Shown here: one piece after another, positions 1-11,118 of the stretch
How positions within the stretch are numbered: the first letter of the stretch is position 1
How the letters are laid out: every line of letters begins with the position of its first letter
Source: Megascapheus bottae
Taxonomy: Eukaryota > Chordata > Mammalia > Rodentia > Geomyidae
DNA length: 64,000 nucleotides
Direction: 5' to 3'
Assembly (NCBI GenBank): GCA_024803745.1
Contig: JANJXV010000004.1
Span: forward strand, 42,341,358 to 42,405,357
Made by a program: the position numbers and the translations under genes
Notes under the pieces: model-generated
Database searches by the model: none
What the model was told of the DNA's origin: nothing
The model's input: the letters and a program-made list of their open reading frames with translations, nothing else

Positions 1-120
1 TTTGTGAGTATGTATGCACTCTAGCCACTGGTTTTAAGCTGGGTATATAATACTGATGAAAATTTAAAAGTTCCTACACTTGTGGAACTTTTTAAAAAAT
101 AATATATCATTTTTATAAGC

Positions 121-394
121 TCTGTAAAGCTTTGTTTTTGTTTGTTTTTCATTTGTCCTGGGGCTTGAACTCTGGGCCTGGGTGCTGTCCCTGAGCTCTT
201 CAGCTCAATGTTACTGCCCTACACCTTGAGCCACAGTGCCACTTTTTTTCCTCTAGTGGTTAATTGGAGATAAGAGTCTCATGGACTTTCGTGCTTGGGC
301 TGGCTTTGAACCAGGGTACTCAGATCTCAGCTACCTGAGTAGCAAGGATTATAGGTGTGAGCCATCAACATCGGTTTAAGATCTGTAAAGCTTT
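121..394 (-). mobile_element. SINE-B (7SL/B1-like head plus Geo-type tail), with TSD
   Basis: Antisense SINE. Read on the minus strand it has a B1/Alu-like head (related to GCTACTCAGGAGGCTGAG and GGTTCAAAGCCAGCC), then a right half resembling the tail of the ID-type dimer, then a short A-rich tail seen here as T-rich sequence after position 133. A 13-bp direct repeat, TCTGTAAAGCTTT, flanks it at 121-133 and 382-394 and is the target-site duplication of the insertion. Non-coding and Pol III-type; no sign that this copy is active. Confidence 0.85.
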
Positions 395-1515
395 TGTGTG
401 AGGTGATGCTTTTGTAGATGCACACTTTCTGACTGCCTGGACTTCTATCTTCACAAGACTTTTCTATTGCATTTTAATTAGTATAAAATGAGCATCTCTA
501 TTTAAGAATTATGTAGAGTTTAGAAAAATCTGAGAAATAAAATTTTTTCCCTCAGACTTGAGAATCTAAGAGTTTGGGGACATGCTTGAAATTTTCTTTT
601 AATAACTGAAGTTATTTGGGTAAACATAAATTCCTATCCAGCCTTAGAGGGAATAGTATTATTTAAGAATTGAATATCTTTATGCATCTTCGAAATTCAG
701 ATCCAATTTCCCAGTATTAAAGAGAATCTGCTTTAGAGTTATTTGACAATCAAAATTTCCCTCTATCTCTGGGCCGATTATCTGTATTTGGTAGCAAATC
801 TTGCCTTCCATTTTACTAGAAAGCCATTTCAGATAAGTATTGCTTAGTAGACTGTTTAAAATCTATATTCTTTGTGTACACTGAAGCAATTTACTATGCC
901 CAGATTCTTTTGAATTCTTATCAGTATTTCCTTCTCATCCTGTTCTCTCCCTTTCATCTCAGGCCTCCCACGAGTTCTATAGCAGGAATGAGATAAATGT
1001 GTGTCCATCAACGAAAGTTGACTATACAGCATAGCGTGGTTTAAATGAAGAGCTGATGGAAGGCAAAGGAAGAAATGTTTATTTCAAGTAGGACAGTCAA
1101 AATGAAAATATCATACCATTGTTTACTTTTATAAATTTGTAAAAATGTTCGTGATGCAACACTCTTTATTGCTTGTTTCGACTGAGTTAACAGAAATCAA
1201 GTTGATATGCACATGAAACCCATTCAGTGGGCAACAATTATCTTCATATCTATCCTTCACAGAATTTCTACTTTAGCCTCCCCCACCATGTATGAAAAAT
1301 GAAACCCCTGAGCTGAACTATCACAACAGAAGGTTGCACCTCTAAAACTATGGCACAGAAAGGTTAAGATGTTGAGGCCACCAAGCTAAAGGAAGACATT
1401 GCAAAGATTCACACTAAGTTAGTTTATCTTCTCTGCTTATGTTTAGAATCTATTGCTTGCATAATGTGTTTTAGAAGCTGGAGACTTTAAAATACGTGAC
1501 TTTTTATTTACTTAT
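395..1515. other. No recognised feature
   Basis: AT-rich sequence with no long ORF, no SINE or L1 similarity that I can see and no microsatellite. Probably unique or heavily decayed intergenic DNA. Confidence 0.5.
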
Positions 1516-1516
1516 T

Positions 1517-1744
1517 TTTGCCAGCCCTTGAGCATGAACTCTGGGCCTGGCTGCTGTCCCTGATTTTTTGCGCTCAAGGTTAGCACACTATCATTCAAGC
1601 CACAGCTTTAATTGTGACTTTTTGGCAATTACTTGGAGATAAGAGTCTCATGAACTTTCTAGTTCTGGCTGGCTGCAAACCTAGAGCCTCAGATCTCAGA
1701 CCCATGACTAGTTAGGATTACAAATGTGATCTACTGGCACCTGT
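1517..1744 (-). mobile_element. SINE-B, degraded
   Basis: Antisense copy of the same SINE as at 121-394. Recognisable blocks are the Geo-type tail at the left (CCAGCCCTTGAGCATGAACT), the central GGAGATAAGAGTCTCATG and the B1-like head near 1690-1740. It is more diverged than the first copy, and I see no clear target-site duplication. Confidence 0.75.
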
Positions 1745-1841
1745 CTTGTCCATGTATATTTAAAAAAAAGAGTTTCTGAATATGCAGTTGTCTCAGTTCC
1801 ATTTCTATTGGATATAAACAAGTTGGCTTTGCGTATATGAC

Positions 1842-2064
1842 AGGAAACTATTTTTTATTTGTTTTTGCCAGTCCTGGGCTTGAGCTCAGGGCCTGAGCCC
1901 TGTCCTTGGACTTTCTCAAGGCTAGAGCTCTACCACTTGAGCCTCAGCACCACTTCAAGCTTTTTTCTATTTATGTGGTATTGAGAATCAACCCTGGGTC
2001 TTCATGCATACTAGGCAAGAACTCTGCCACGAGGCCAAACTCCTGGCCCCAGGAAACATTTTTC
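1842..2064 (-). mobile_element. SINE-A (IDL-Geo type) inserted at the tail of an L1
   Basis: Antisense dimeric SINE, body about 1865-2050. At the right is the ID-like half (complement of a tRNA-like promoter, CCTAGTATGC-type core); at the left the Geo-type half with its TTTTTGCCAGTCCTGG end. A direct repeat close to AGGAAACTATTTTT flanks it at 1842-1855 and 2051-2064. A third copy lies beyond the neighbouring L1 at 4289, so the SINE entered the L1 tail or its duplicated target. Confidence 0.85.
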
Positions 2065-4288
2065 CATATATTTTTATTGTAATTAATATAAGGGTTATAT
2101 TATATTCACCAGACAGAAGGTGTATTACTTCACAAACATTGATTCCTTTTCTCATGTCTTGGTCCCCATTTCCCTCCTCCAACCCCTGACCCTCATCTTG
2201 TTTTCCCCCTTCCCTATCTGATTTCAAATAACCAAATACGCATATATACAATATATCAGATTACAAGGTGAAATACTGTAGCAATATGAGATAACCAAGG
2301 GACAGCAAAAGAGATGAGAGATAACATAGTCCATTAAGGACAGCAATCACTCATTACATGGCTTTTGGTTCTATATCCTGGAGGTCCTTTCATTTAGCCT
2401 CATCCTATATGGCCTTATGCGTCTAGGTTTTGCTCTATTGTAAATCTCTGCTAAGAGAGCCCAAGATTTCTACTCATTATGACAAATGAGGGAAACCATT
2501 GAGCCTGGCTTACTTCACTTAATATGATTTCATCCAATCTTCCTATTTCCTTACAATTGGGATTATGTCATTCTTTCTTACAGTAGCATAGATTTCCATT
2601 GTGTATAAATACCACATCACGTTGATCCACTGATCAACTGAAGGACATCTGGGTTGGTTCCATGTCTTTGCTATGGTAAATAGTGCTGCAATTAACATCA
2701 TTGTGCTAGTGGATTTAGTATGTCCTTGTTGCTGGACAATTGGGTAAATGCCAAGTAGTGGAATTGTTGGGTCATAGGGGAGCACTGTGTTTAGTCTTTT
2801 GAGGAACTGCCATACTGCTTTCCATAGTGGTTGAAGGAGTTTGCACTCCCACCAACAGTGTAGTAGTGATCCCTCCTGGCCACATCCTCTCCAGCATCTG
2901 TTGTTATTCGATTTCTTGACCATGGCCATTCTAACTGGAGTGAGGTGGAATTTTAGTTGTTTTGATTTGCATTTCTTTTATGGCCAGAGATGTCAAGCAT
3001 TTCTTCATGTGTCTATAGGTCATTCTTATTTCTTCTTCAGAGAAGACTCGTTTTAAGTTGTTGGCCCACCTTTTAATGGGATGGTTGTTTGTTTGGAGAT
3101 TAGTTTTGGAGTGATTCAATTTTTTGAGCTGTTGATATATTTTAGATATGAGGCCTTTGTCTGTTGTATGGTTAGTGAAGGTCTTCTCCCACTCTGTAGG
3201 CTTTCTAGTTAATTTCCTAGCTATGTCCTTTGCCATACAGAAGCTCTGCAGTTTAATGCAGTCCCACTTATCCAGACTTTCTCTGATTTGTTGTGTTTCT
3301 TGGTCCTTATTAAGAAAGCTTTGACCTGTCAAGGAGACCTCGTGTATCTCTTATTCCTTCTTGTAAAGTTTTCAGTGTATCTGTTTTTTCCTAGAGATCT
3401 TTCATCCATTTGGACTTAATCCTGGCACAGTGTGACAAAGAAGGATCCAACCTATCTTTCTGCAGGTGCTTAACCAGTGCTGCCAGCACCACTTGTTGAA
3501 GAGGCTGTCTTTCTTCCATCCTATTTTTTTGGCTCCCTTATCAAAGATTAAGTGGCCATAGGTCTGAGGGTTAATATCTGGGTCCTCATTTCTATTCCAT
3601 TGGTCTTCAGGCCTGTTCTTGTGCCAGTACCAAGCTGTTTTGGTCACTATTCCTCCTGCGCTATTCTTTCTGCTAAGAATTGTTTTTGCTATATGGGTTC
3701 TTTTATTATTCTATATAAAATTTTGGATTGCCTCTTCTATTTCTTTAAAGAATGACATTGGGATATTGTTGGGTATTGCGTTGAATTTGTAGATAGCCCT
3801 TGGCAAGATTGCCATTTTCACGATGTTGATTCTTCCAATCCAGGAGCATGGGAGGTTTTTCCATTTCCCTAGTTCTGCTTTATTTCATTTTCAGGGTTTA
3901 AAGCTTTCATCAAAAAGGTCCTTTACATTCTTAGTTAAGATAATTCCTAGGTACTTTGTTTTCTTTGAGGCTATTGCAAAAGGAGTTGCTTTCCTGATTG
4001 TTTCCTCATTCCTCTTGTTGTTGGCACATAGGAAAGCAGTTGATTTTTGAGGGTTAATTTTGTACCCTGCTACCTTACCAAAGTTTTCAATCAGCTTAAG
4101 CAGCTTGGTAGTGGAGTCTATAGGGTTCTTTAAACACAGGATCATGTCATCTGTTAAGAGAGAAAGTTTCACTTCCTCTTTCCCTATTTGGATCCCCTTT
4201 ATACTTGCTTCTTGCCATATTGTTCTGGCTAGGAATTCTAATACTATGTTAAAGAGGAGTGGAAAAAGTAAGTATCCTTGTCTTGACC
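2065..4288 (-). mobile_element. L1-A, 5'-truncated, ORF2 C-terminal half plus 3' UTR
   Basis: Antisense LINE-1. Reading leftward from 4288 it starts inside the reverse transcriptase domain, runs to the end of ORF2 near 2480 and continues into a 3' UTR ending at 2065. The frame is broken into pieces at 3891-4172 (contains [10 protein letters not shown], the RT catalytic block, with F/YADD changed to LTDD), 3402-3647, 2931-3332 and 2543-2929. The last holds the CX3CX7HX4C zinc-knuckle [18 protein letters not shown]. Two 2-bp deletions, near 2953 and 3331, break the frame, and a 16-bp deletion lies near 2500. The L1 is a dead copy. Confidence 0.93.
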
Positions 4289-4548
4289 AAGAAACTATTT
4301 TTTAAAACAATATTTCTAAGTAGTTTTGGTCAGATAATTCCATTTGCCATTCTTCAAAAAACTATGGTTTGTAGTCAAGTGAAGTTATATGTGAATGCTC
4401 TTAAGAACAAAAGCCCAGAAAGTGAATAGCCTGAGCTAATAAGTCTGTGTTTTCAAGCTGTAGATAAGTTTCTTAAAGTATGTTTTCTGACTTCCACAAT
4501 AGAGTAAAAGTAGGGTTTGGGAAGGATATAGTCTATTTTTGTGCAACT

Positions 4549-4700
4549 TATTTATTTATTTATTTTTGCCAATCTTGGGGCTGAACTCAGAACCTGGGCA
4601 CTGAAAGCCTTGAGCTTTCTCAAAGCTAGTGCTCTAACCCTTGAGCCACAGCACCACTTCTGGCTTTTTCTGTATATGTGGTACATAGCTGTGTGGGGAA
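4549..4700 (-). mobile_element. SINE-A, partial
   Basis: Antisense Geo-type half with a T-rich start (TTATTTATTTATTTATTTTTGCC at the left edge), then the GAGCCACAGCACCACTTCTGG block and the start of the ID-like half (TGTATATGTGGTAC). The remaining ID-like half to about 4790 is not recognisable, so the copy is truncated or decayed. Confidence 0.75.
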
Positions 4701-4800
4701 GTTTTGTCTCACCGTGTGAGTTTGTGAGTAGATTGGGTGTTGATCAATGTCATCCTTTGGGTTCTCTGAAACCCTGTCCATGCCCTCAATTAATCTAGTT

Positions 4801-6360
4801 CTATTTTAGCATATGTACATTAGATATTATGACTGAATCCACCTACCCGTCTTCTAGGTTCTTAATCCACTGAAGATTCTAAATAAATTACTAATATACA
4901 GTAAGCTCCAACTTTATGCTTGTTCTTATCAATGCTGCATGAACAACACCTAATTAGCTAATTGGAGTATAGTTGCAGACACCACAAAACAAATATCGCC
5001 CCAAAATTAAAAAACAAACAAACAGGTCATCTACTCTATATTTTCAACAACATTGCTTCTTTACACAAAGGTAACCTTAAAATCATTTCTCTTAAGTCTT
5101 CAACTGTAGTAACTGAGTTCTTGGCTTTCCCTCTCCATTTGAAAGGGCAGTAATCTACTTCTCTGCTTTTTGTAGTTCCCACTGAGTTGACCTGATTGTG
5201 TAGCATTAAATTGGGTCAGTTGAGGAAAAGAGGTAGGGAGTGGGTGGAACAAAATAAAAGGCTTTTATGGAAAATCTGATATTAAATTCTCACCAAATCA
5301 TGCAAGTGTCATCCAATGCTTTGTTCTCTGTCTTTTCTTTAGTGCTAGTGTGGTTACATGACATAAAGGTGAATTATTTAAGTAATGCTATTTTACTCCT
5401 CTTGGTATAATCATCATTCTTTCATTTCTTTTAAATGATGACAGACAAAGCGCCTCAGAGATTATTCAGAAGCCTTTGTAGTAGAGGGAACTTAAAAAAT
5501 GAACCAATACATCCTGTTAAAAGAAATAAGGACTGCATTGCCTGAGAGAATAGGGAGTTTATCTTTACATATCTTGATAGTCTAGGTATCAATTAGAAAA
5601 GATCAATGTTATGTCACATAGTGTAAAATTCAGTGCCTTGTTAAGATGGAAGATGGAGGAAGTTCATGACAATATCTGTAAATGAGCATGGTCCTGTAGC
5701 TCTGTTTCATGTTCCCAAGAGGTCCTGTGAGTCCTTGATCATCTAAGTGTGGGCTCCTCAAGTTTAATGGGGAGTATATGATATGAAGAGACACCTGAAG
5801 GATGGATAAGTGGTCTTATCTGCATCCTCTAAAGAGATATGTGAGTCCTCAGTCCAGTTTTAGCAACTTAAGTTCACACTATAGGGGTCCAGGATACCTG
5901 ATGTGTCTATCTTGCCCTCTTCAAACCCTTGTGGAAAGTCAGGAATTGCAGAGAGACAAATGCCATAAACTCACTGAGCTTGTCTAACTTCCTATTGTTA
6001 CCAAGTCTAGAAAAAATGGAAAGTTTTCAGTTTTTAAAGCAGTCCATTTTATGAGGAAATGTTGCTTGAATTAATCCCTATTTCTTCTTATGACAAGAAA
6101 CACAAACAGTATGGGATTTATTGAGCAAGTAAGTATCTGTCATATGCCATTTAAGCATGAGAGAGAATGCAGTATTTTAAAGATCAGGAGACATAAAGAA
6201 CTGAAACTAACCATAAAAGTAATTAATGTGAACCTCCCCAGTATTTATATGTCTGATATATAAACTATAAACTTGTATGTACAATGTGCTCTTTAGAGCA
6301 GCAAAAAAATTCCAAGATACTGAATTTTGAACTTTTTTGAATATGCCCCTGTGAAAAGAG
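4801..6360. other. No recognised feature
   Basis: About 1.5 kb with only chance-length ORFs. No repeat family or gene recognised. Confidence 0.5.
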
Positions 6361-6366
6361 TTAGAA

Positions 6367-6596
6367 GGCTGGGAGTTTGACCTAGCGGTAGAGTGCTTGC
6401 CTAGTATGCACAAAGCCCCAGATTTGATTCTTCAGCACCACATACATAGAAAAAAGCTGGAAGTGGTGCTGTAACTATAGTGCTATCTTTGCGAAAACCT
6501 AAGGATAGAACTCAGCCCTTGAGTTCAAGGCCCAGCGCTGGCAAAACAACAACAACAACAAAAAAAAAACAAAAACAAAAAAAGAACAAAAACAAA
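6367..6596 (+). mobile_element. SINE-A (IDL-Geo type), sense, with CAA/A-rich tail
   Basis: Sense dimeric SINE. The ID-like half begins GGCTGGGAGTTTGACCTAGC and has the tRNA-like A box (GACCTAGCGGT) and a degenerate B box (GATTTGATTCTT). The Geo-type half follows an internal AAAAA linker. The element ends CGCTGGCAAAA and continues into a (CAA)n/A-rich tail to about 6596. Confidence 0.85.
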
Positions 6597-7084
6597 AGTA
6601 TAAGTAGAACACTACTTTTCACAATTAGATTGTTTTTAACTAGAATTAAGCTAGAGTGAATTTGATGTTTCCTGAAAGGATAGAAATGTAAAAATGCACC
6701 ATATTACTTTATCTGTGCTACTTGTCAGAGTAGCCAGTTAATCCCTTTGATTCCTGCAGCTTCACAATGTTGCTAATATGATTGAGAAGCTAAAGCTTTA
6801 GATTGGTTAAATTTTGATTAACTTAAATTTAGGTGGTTACACGTTTATAGCACACAGATAATGTAGGTATAGACTGGTTTGGTTTGTGGAGGAAGAAAAT
6901 GATGAACTTTTTTTTTGCACAACTAGATATGCCTCTAAGTAATCTACTAATACACCCAGTGCTTAGATCCACTCGCTGACAAAATGTAGAACAAGAAAGT
7001 GGCTTTTTGTTGTCACTGATTTTACTGTGTCTGTTTGGGCAAAGGATACACACAGGCTTTTACTAACACACACCATACGGTACA

Positions 7085-7960
7085 AAGCAAAGTATGATTA
7101 CCCATAGTCAACATTCTGTACAATAATTTTCCAGAAACTACTTATTCCAACTGACGTTTGTGCCCTTTAACTAACATCTCCTCAATCTCAGCACTTATCA
7201 CTCTGACCATCTCTCTTCATGGCTACTTCAAGGACCTGGTATTCCGCATTCTATTCTCTGCTCTGAGTTTGTTTTTTTGTTTTTTTGTTTTTTTTTTTAG
7301 ATTCCTCACACAAGCACAATTGTATGGAATTTGTATTGCTTTGCCTGGTTTATTTCATCAACTACAATATACTCTGGTTTATACATTGTCCATAATAATA
7401 TTTCTTTCTTTTCTAGGGCTGTATAGTGTTCTATTGTGAATACATGAGACATTTTAAATATTTATGCATCACTGGACACTTAAACTGTTGTCACATCTCA
7501 GTTATTATAAACAATGCTAAGATAAACACTAGAGTGTAGTTATCTCTGAGGAGCTAATTTTATTTCTTTTGGATATATCAGCCAGAGAGGGATTGTTCTG
7601 GATCCTATGAAAGTTTTAGTAATTTATATATTTTTAAATAAGAAGCTCCATATTGTTTTCCATAATTGCTTAGCTCATTTAAATGCCCAAAAATGAATGT
7701 TTTCTTTTGGTAACAGGCATTATAAACAGGCATGAAGTGATACTGTGATTTGCTTTCCTCTGATGATTACTGACACTGAACATTTTTCATATCTGTTGAC
7801 CATTTGTATGCACTCTTTTGAGAAATGTCTAAAAATCTCCCTTACCCATTTTTGAGTGAGGCTATTTATTTTCTTTCTGTTAGGTTTTTGAATTTCTTTT
7901 TTGTTTTAGGTGCTTACATATTCCATATTATGCTAATACTTGAAAAAAGTATCAGGGATA
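7085..7960 (-). mobile_element. Ancient mammalian L1 (L1M-like) 3' part
   Basis: Antisense, strongly diverged. The left end carries the old L1 3' UTR signature (CCTTTAACTAACATCTCCTC). Further right is decayed ORF2 C-terminus, including complements of the blocks for a short-term cell marker such as TCATATCTGTTGACCATTTG and GTATGCACTCTTTTGAGAAA, as seen in many old L1s. No open frame survives. Identification rests on motif order from memory. Confidence 0.65.
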
Positions 7961-8022
7961 AGTGCTTAGTTTTAACCTTTTTGAATATGTACTTATTTGA
8001 AGAGGAACAAGCAGAACAAAAA

Positions 8023-8129
8023 CTTCAGAATTGTCTTGTTTTCTACTAGAATTTAGATAGAGGTAATCTGATATTTACTGAAAGGAATCTATAGATAGAA
8101 AAATGATCTCCAAATGGATCAAAGACCTC
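8023..8129. repeat. 107-bp segment repeated at 19605-19711
   Basis: This segment covers non-L1 flank (8023-8109) plus the first 20 bp of the L1-A copy at 8110. It recurs in the same orientation at 19605-19711 with three substitutions that I can count. The similarity stops at 8129 in the middle of L1 sequence. Confidence 0.9.
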
Positions 8130-9457
8130 GAGGTAAAAGCAGATACACTGAAAACTTTACAAGAAGGAATAAGAGATACACGAGGTCTCCTTGACAGGTC
8201 AAAACTTTCTTAATAAGGACCAAGAAACACAACAAATCAGAGAAAGTCTGGATAAGTGGGACTGCATTAAACTGCAGAGCTTCTGTATGGCAAAGGACAT
8301 AGCTAGGAAATTAATTAGAAAGCCTACAGAGTGGGAGAAGACCTTCACTAACCATACAACAGACAAAGGCCTCATATCTAAAATATATCAACAGCTCAAA
8401 AAATTGAATCACTCCAAAACTAATCTCCAAACAAACAACCATCCCATTAAAAGGTGGGCCAACAACTTAAAACGAGTCTTCTCTGAAGAAGAAATAAGAA
8501 TGACCTATAGACACATGAAGAAATGCTTGACATCTCTGGCCATAAAAGAAATGCAAATCAAAACAACTAAAATTCCACCTCACTCCAGTTAGAATGGCCA
8601 TGGTCAAGAAATCTAATAACAACAGATGCTGGAGGGGATGTGGCCAGGAGGGATCACTACTACACTGTTGGTGGGAGTGCAAACTCCTTCAACCACTATG
8701 GAAAGCAGTATGGCAGTTCCTCAAAAGACTAAACACAGTGCTCCCCTATGACCCAACAATTCCACTACTTGGCATTTACCCAATTGTCCAGCAACAAGGA
8801 CATACTAAATCCACTAGCACAATGATGTTAATTGCAGCACTATTTACCACAGCAAAGACATGGAACCAACCCAGATGTCCTTCAGTTGATCAGTGGATCA
8901 ACGTGATGTGGTATTTATACACAATGGAATTCTATCTACTGTCAGAAAGAACATTGCTCCATTTGTAAGGAAATGGAAAGACTTGGAAAAAGTCATATTA
9001 AGTGAAGTAAGCCAGGCTGAATGGTTTCCCTCATTTGTCATAATGAGTAGAAATCTTGGGCTCTCTTAGCAGAGATTTACAATAGAGCAAAACCTAGACG
9101 CATAAGGCCATATAGGATGAGGCTAAATGAAAGGACCTCCAGGATATAGAACCAAAAGCCATGTAATGAGTGATTGCTGTCCTTAATGGACTATGTTATC
9201 TCTCATCTCTTTTGCTGTCCCTTGGTTATCTCATATTGCTACAGTATTTCACCTTGTAATCTGATATATTGTATATATGCGTATTTGGTTATTTGAAATC
9301 CTATGGGGAAGGGTGGAAAACAAGATGAGGGGTGGGGGTGGGGAGAGGAAATGGGGATTAAGACATGAGAAAGGGTATTAAAGTTTGTGAAGTAATGCAC
9401 CTTCTATCTGGTGAATATAATGTAACCCTTGTATTAATTGCAATAAAAATATATGGG
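8110..9457 (+). mobile_element. L1-A, 5'-truncated, ORF2 C-terminus plus 3' UTR, with TSD
   Basis: Sense LINE-1 starting CCAAATGGATCAAAGACCTC within ORF2. ORF2 fragments are 8191-8592 and 8594-8968; the second holds the CX3CX7HX4C zinc-knuckle [18 protein letters not shown]. The 3' UTR has the G-rich stretch near 9327 and ends CAATAAAAATATATGGG. An 11-bp direct repeat, AAAAATGATCT, flanks it at 8099-8109 and 9458-9468. It shares three deletions with the opposite-facing copy at 2065-4288: near 8197, near 8570 (the frameshift) and near 9013. Its first translated block differs from that copy at only 2 of 133 residues. Confidence 0.93.
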
Positions 9458-9468
9458 AAAAATGATCT

Positions 9469-10176
9469 GCCAGAGATGTCCATAACCAAATCCCCTAGAA
9501 TCTGTGCATATGTGAGATTGTTCAATAAAATGGAATTAAGATTTGAGTGGAATTAAAACTTTTATTGGTTAACCTGAAAACTGGGAGATTATCACGGATT
9601 AACTCAGTTGGATTTGTATAATCACAAAGGTCCTTAAAAGTGGAAAAGATGGGCAGAAAAAAATTCACATGCACTTGGGATTATCTAATTAGAGAAGAAC
9701 TCATGTTGCTGGTTTTAAAATTATCTGTCTGTTTATCTATCTATTTTATGTATGTATAATATAAAATCATCTCAATCATCTTTGCATATGTAATACTGTT
9801 GCTGCTATTACTAGCCTACTAAGTTTGCTATAATTTGTCATATCAGTAGTAAAAAATTTGTTTTTTTCTATTTCCACATTTAGAGTTGTTTTTCAAATGT
9901 GTAGTTATATGTTAAGAGCTAGCTCAATACATAGTTTGTGAAACTCCCATTTGTATCCATTTACCTACCAATCTTTTAATTTTGTGGAGTATGATTTTTA
10001 TAAGCCTTAGAGGAGGGTTGTGGTGAACATAGTATTTTTTTCCTTACTTAGGGATATTTGCTTCTATTTCCCTTTCTGGGTAAGAAAAACAGTAGCGAGT
10101 TTAGAGTAACTGTAGTGACTTACTCAAGGTAGCACAAATAATCTTTTCACTTCAAACACTGGGATATTTTCACTGA
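9469..10176. other. No recognised feature
   Basis: AT-rich; contains a short pyrimidine tetranucleotide run near 9725-9745 (TCTGTCTGTTTATCTATCTA) and nothing else recognisable. Confidence 0.5.
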
Positions 10177-11105
10177 AATAGTTAACTATAACATAGTACC
10201 TTAAGAACCACAATCATTCATTATATGGCTTATGTTTCTATATCCTAGAGATCCTTTCATTCAGCCTCCTACTATATGGCCTTTTGTATCAAGGTTTTGC
10301 TCTATTGCAAATCTCTGCTAGGAGAGCCCAAGGTTTCTACTGATTATGACAAGTGAGGGAACCCACTGAGCCTAAGTTCCTTTGAGTCTGGCTTATTTCA
10401 CTTAATATGATTTTTTCTAAGTCTTTCCATTTCCTAACAAATGGGGCAATGTCATTCTTTCTGACAGCAGCATAGAATTCCATTGTGTACAAATACCACA
10501 TCTTGTGGATCCACTCATCAACTGAGGGACATCTAGGTTGGTTCCATATCTTTGCTCTGGTAAATAGTGCTGCAATGAACATTATTGTGCTGGTGGATTT
10601 AGTATGTCCTTGTTTCTGGATGATTGGGTAAATGCCAAGTAGTGGAATTGCTGGGTCATAGGGGAGCTCTATGTTTAGTCTTTTGAGGAACTGCCATAGT
10701 GCTTTCCATAGAGGTTGAACAAGTTTGCACTCCCACCAACAGTGTAGTAGTGATCCCTCCTGGCCACATCCCCTCCAGCATCTGTTGTTATTAGTTTTCT
10801 TGATCCTGGCCATTCTAACTGGAGTGAGGTGGATCTTTCATTTATGTTGCTGTCCCTTGGTTATCTCATATTGTTACAGTATCTCACTTTGTTACCTGTT
10901 ATCAGATATATTTGTATTTGGCTATTTTAAATTGGCTAGGGAATGGGGGAAAACAAGATGAGGGGTGGGGGGGGGAGGGAAACGGGGACCAAGATATTTG
11001 AAAGGGTATCAATGTGTGGGAATTAATCCACCATCTATCTGGCAAATATCATGTAACCCTTCTATTAATTACAATAAAAATATATGAAAAAAATAGTCAA
11101 CTATA
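10177..11105 (+). mobile_element. L1-A with 5' inversion (twin priming) and TSD
   Basis: One insertion in two opposite-facing parts. 10191-10834 is antisense: ORF2 C-terminus with an open frame at 10337-10813 and zinc-knuckle [18 protein letters not shown], plus the start of the 3' UTR. About 10847-11091 is sense: the rest of the 3' UTR and the tail AATAAAAATATATGAAAAAA. The outer edge of the inverted part and the start of the sense part are nearly adjacent in the intact 3' UTR (compare 17780-17840), with roughly 10-15 bp lost. The whole is flanked by AATAGTTAACTATA at 10177-10190 and AATAGTCAACTATA at 11092-11105. This is the classic twin-priming product. Confidence 0.93.
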
Positions 11106-11118
11106 TTTAGTTGGATAC

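Noticed and set aside
2841..3056. ORF reading [20 protein letters not shown], also present at 8467-8682, 10725-10961 and 33948-34133
   Set aside because: It is the antisense of the conserved ORF2 zinc-knuckle region of L1-A and recurs for that reason; not a gene.
7158..7439. 93-codon ORF with hydrophobic stretches
   Set aside because: Lies in ancient L1 3' sequence on the opposite strand, with T-rich runs giving Phe; not a membrane protein gene.
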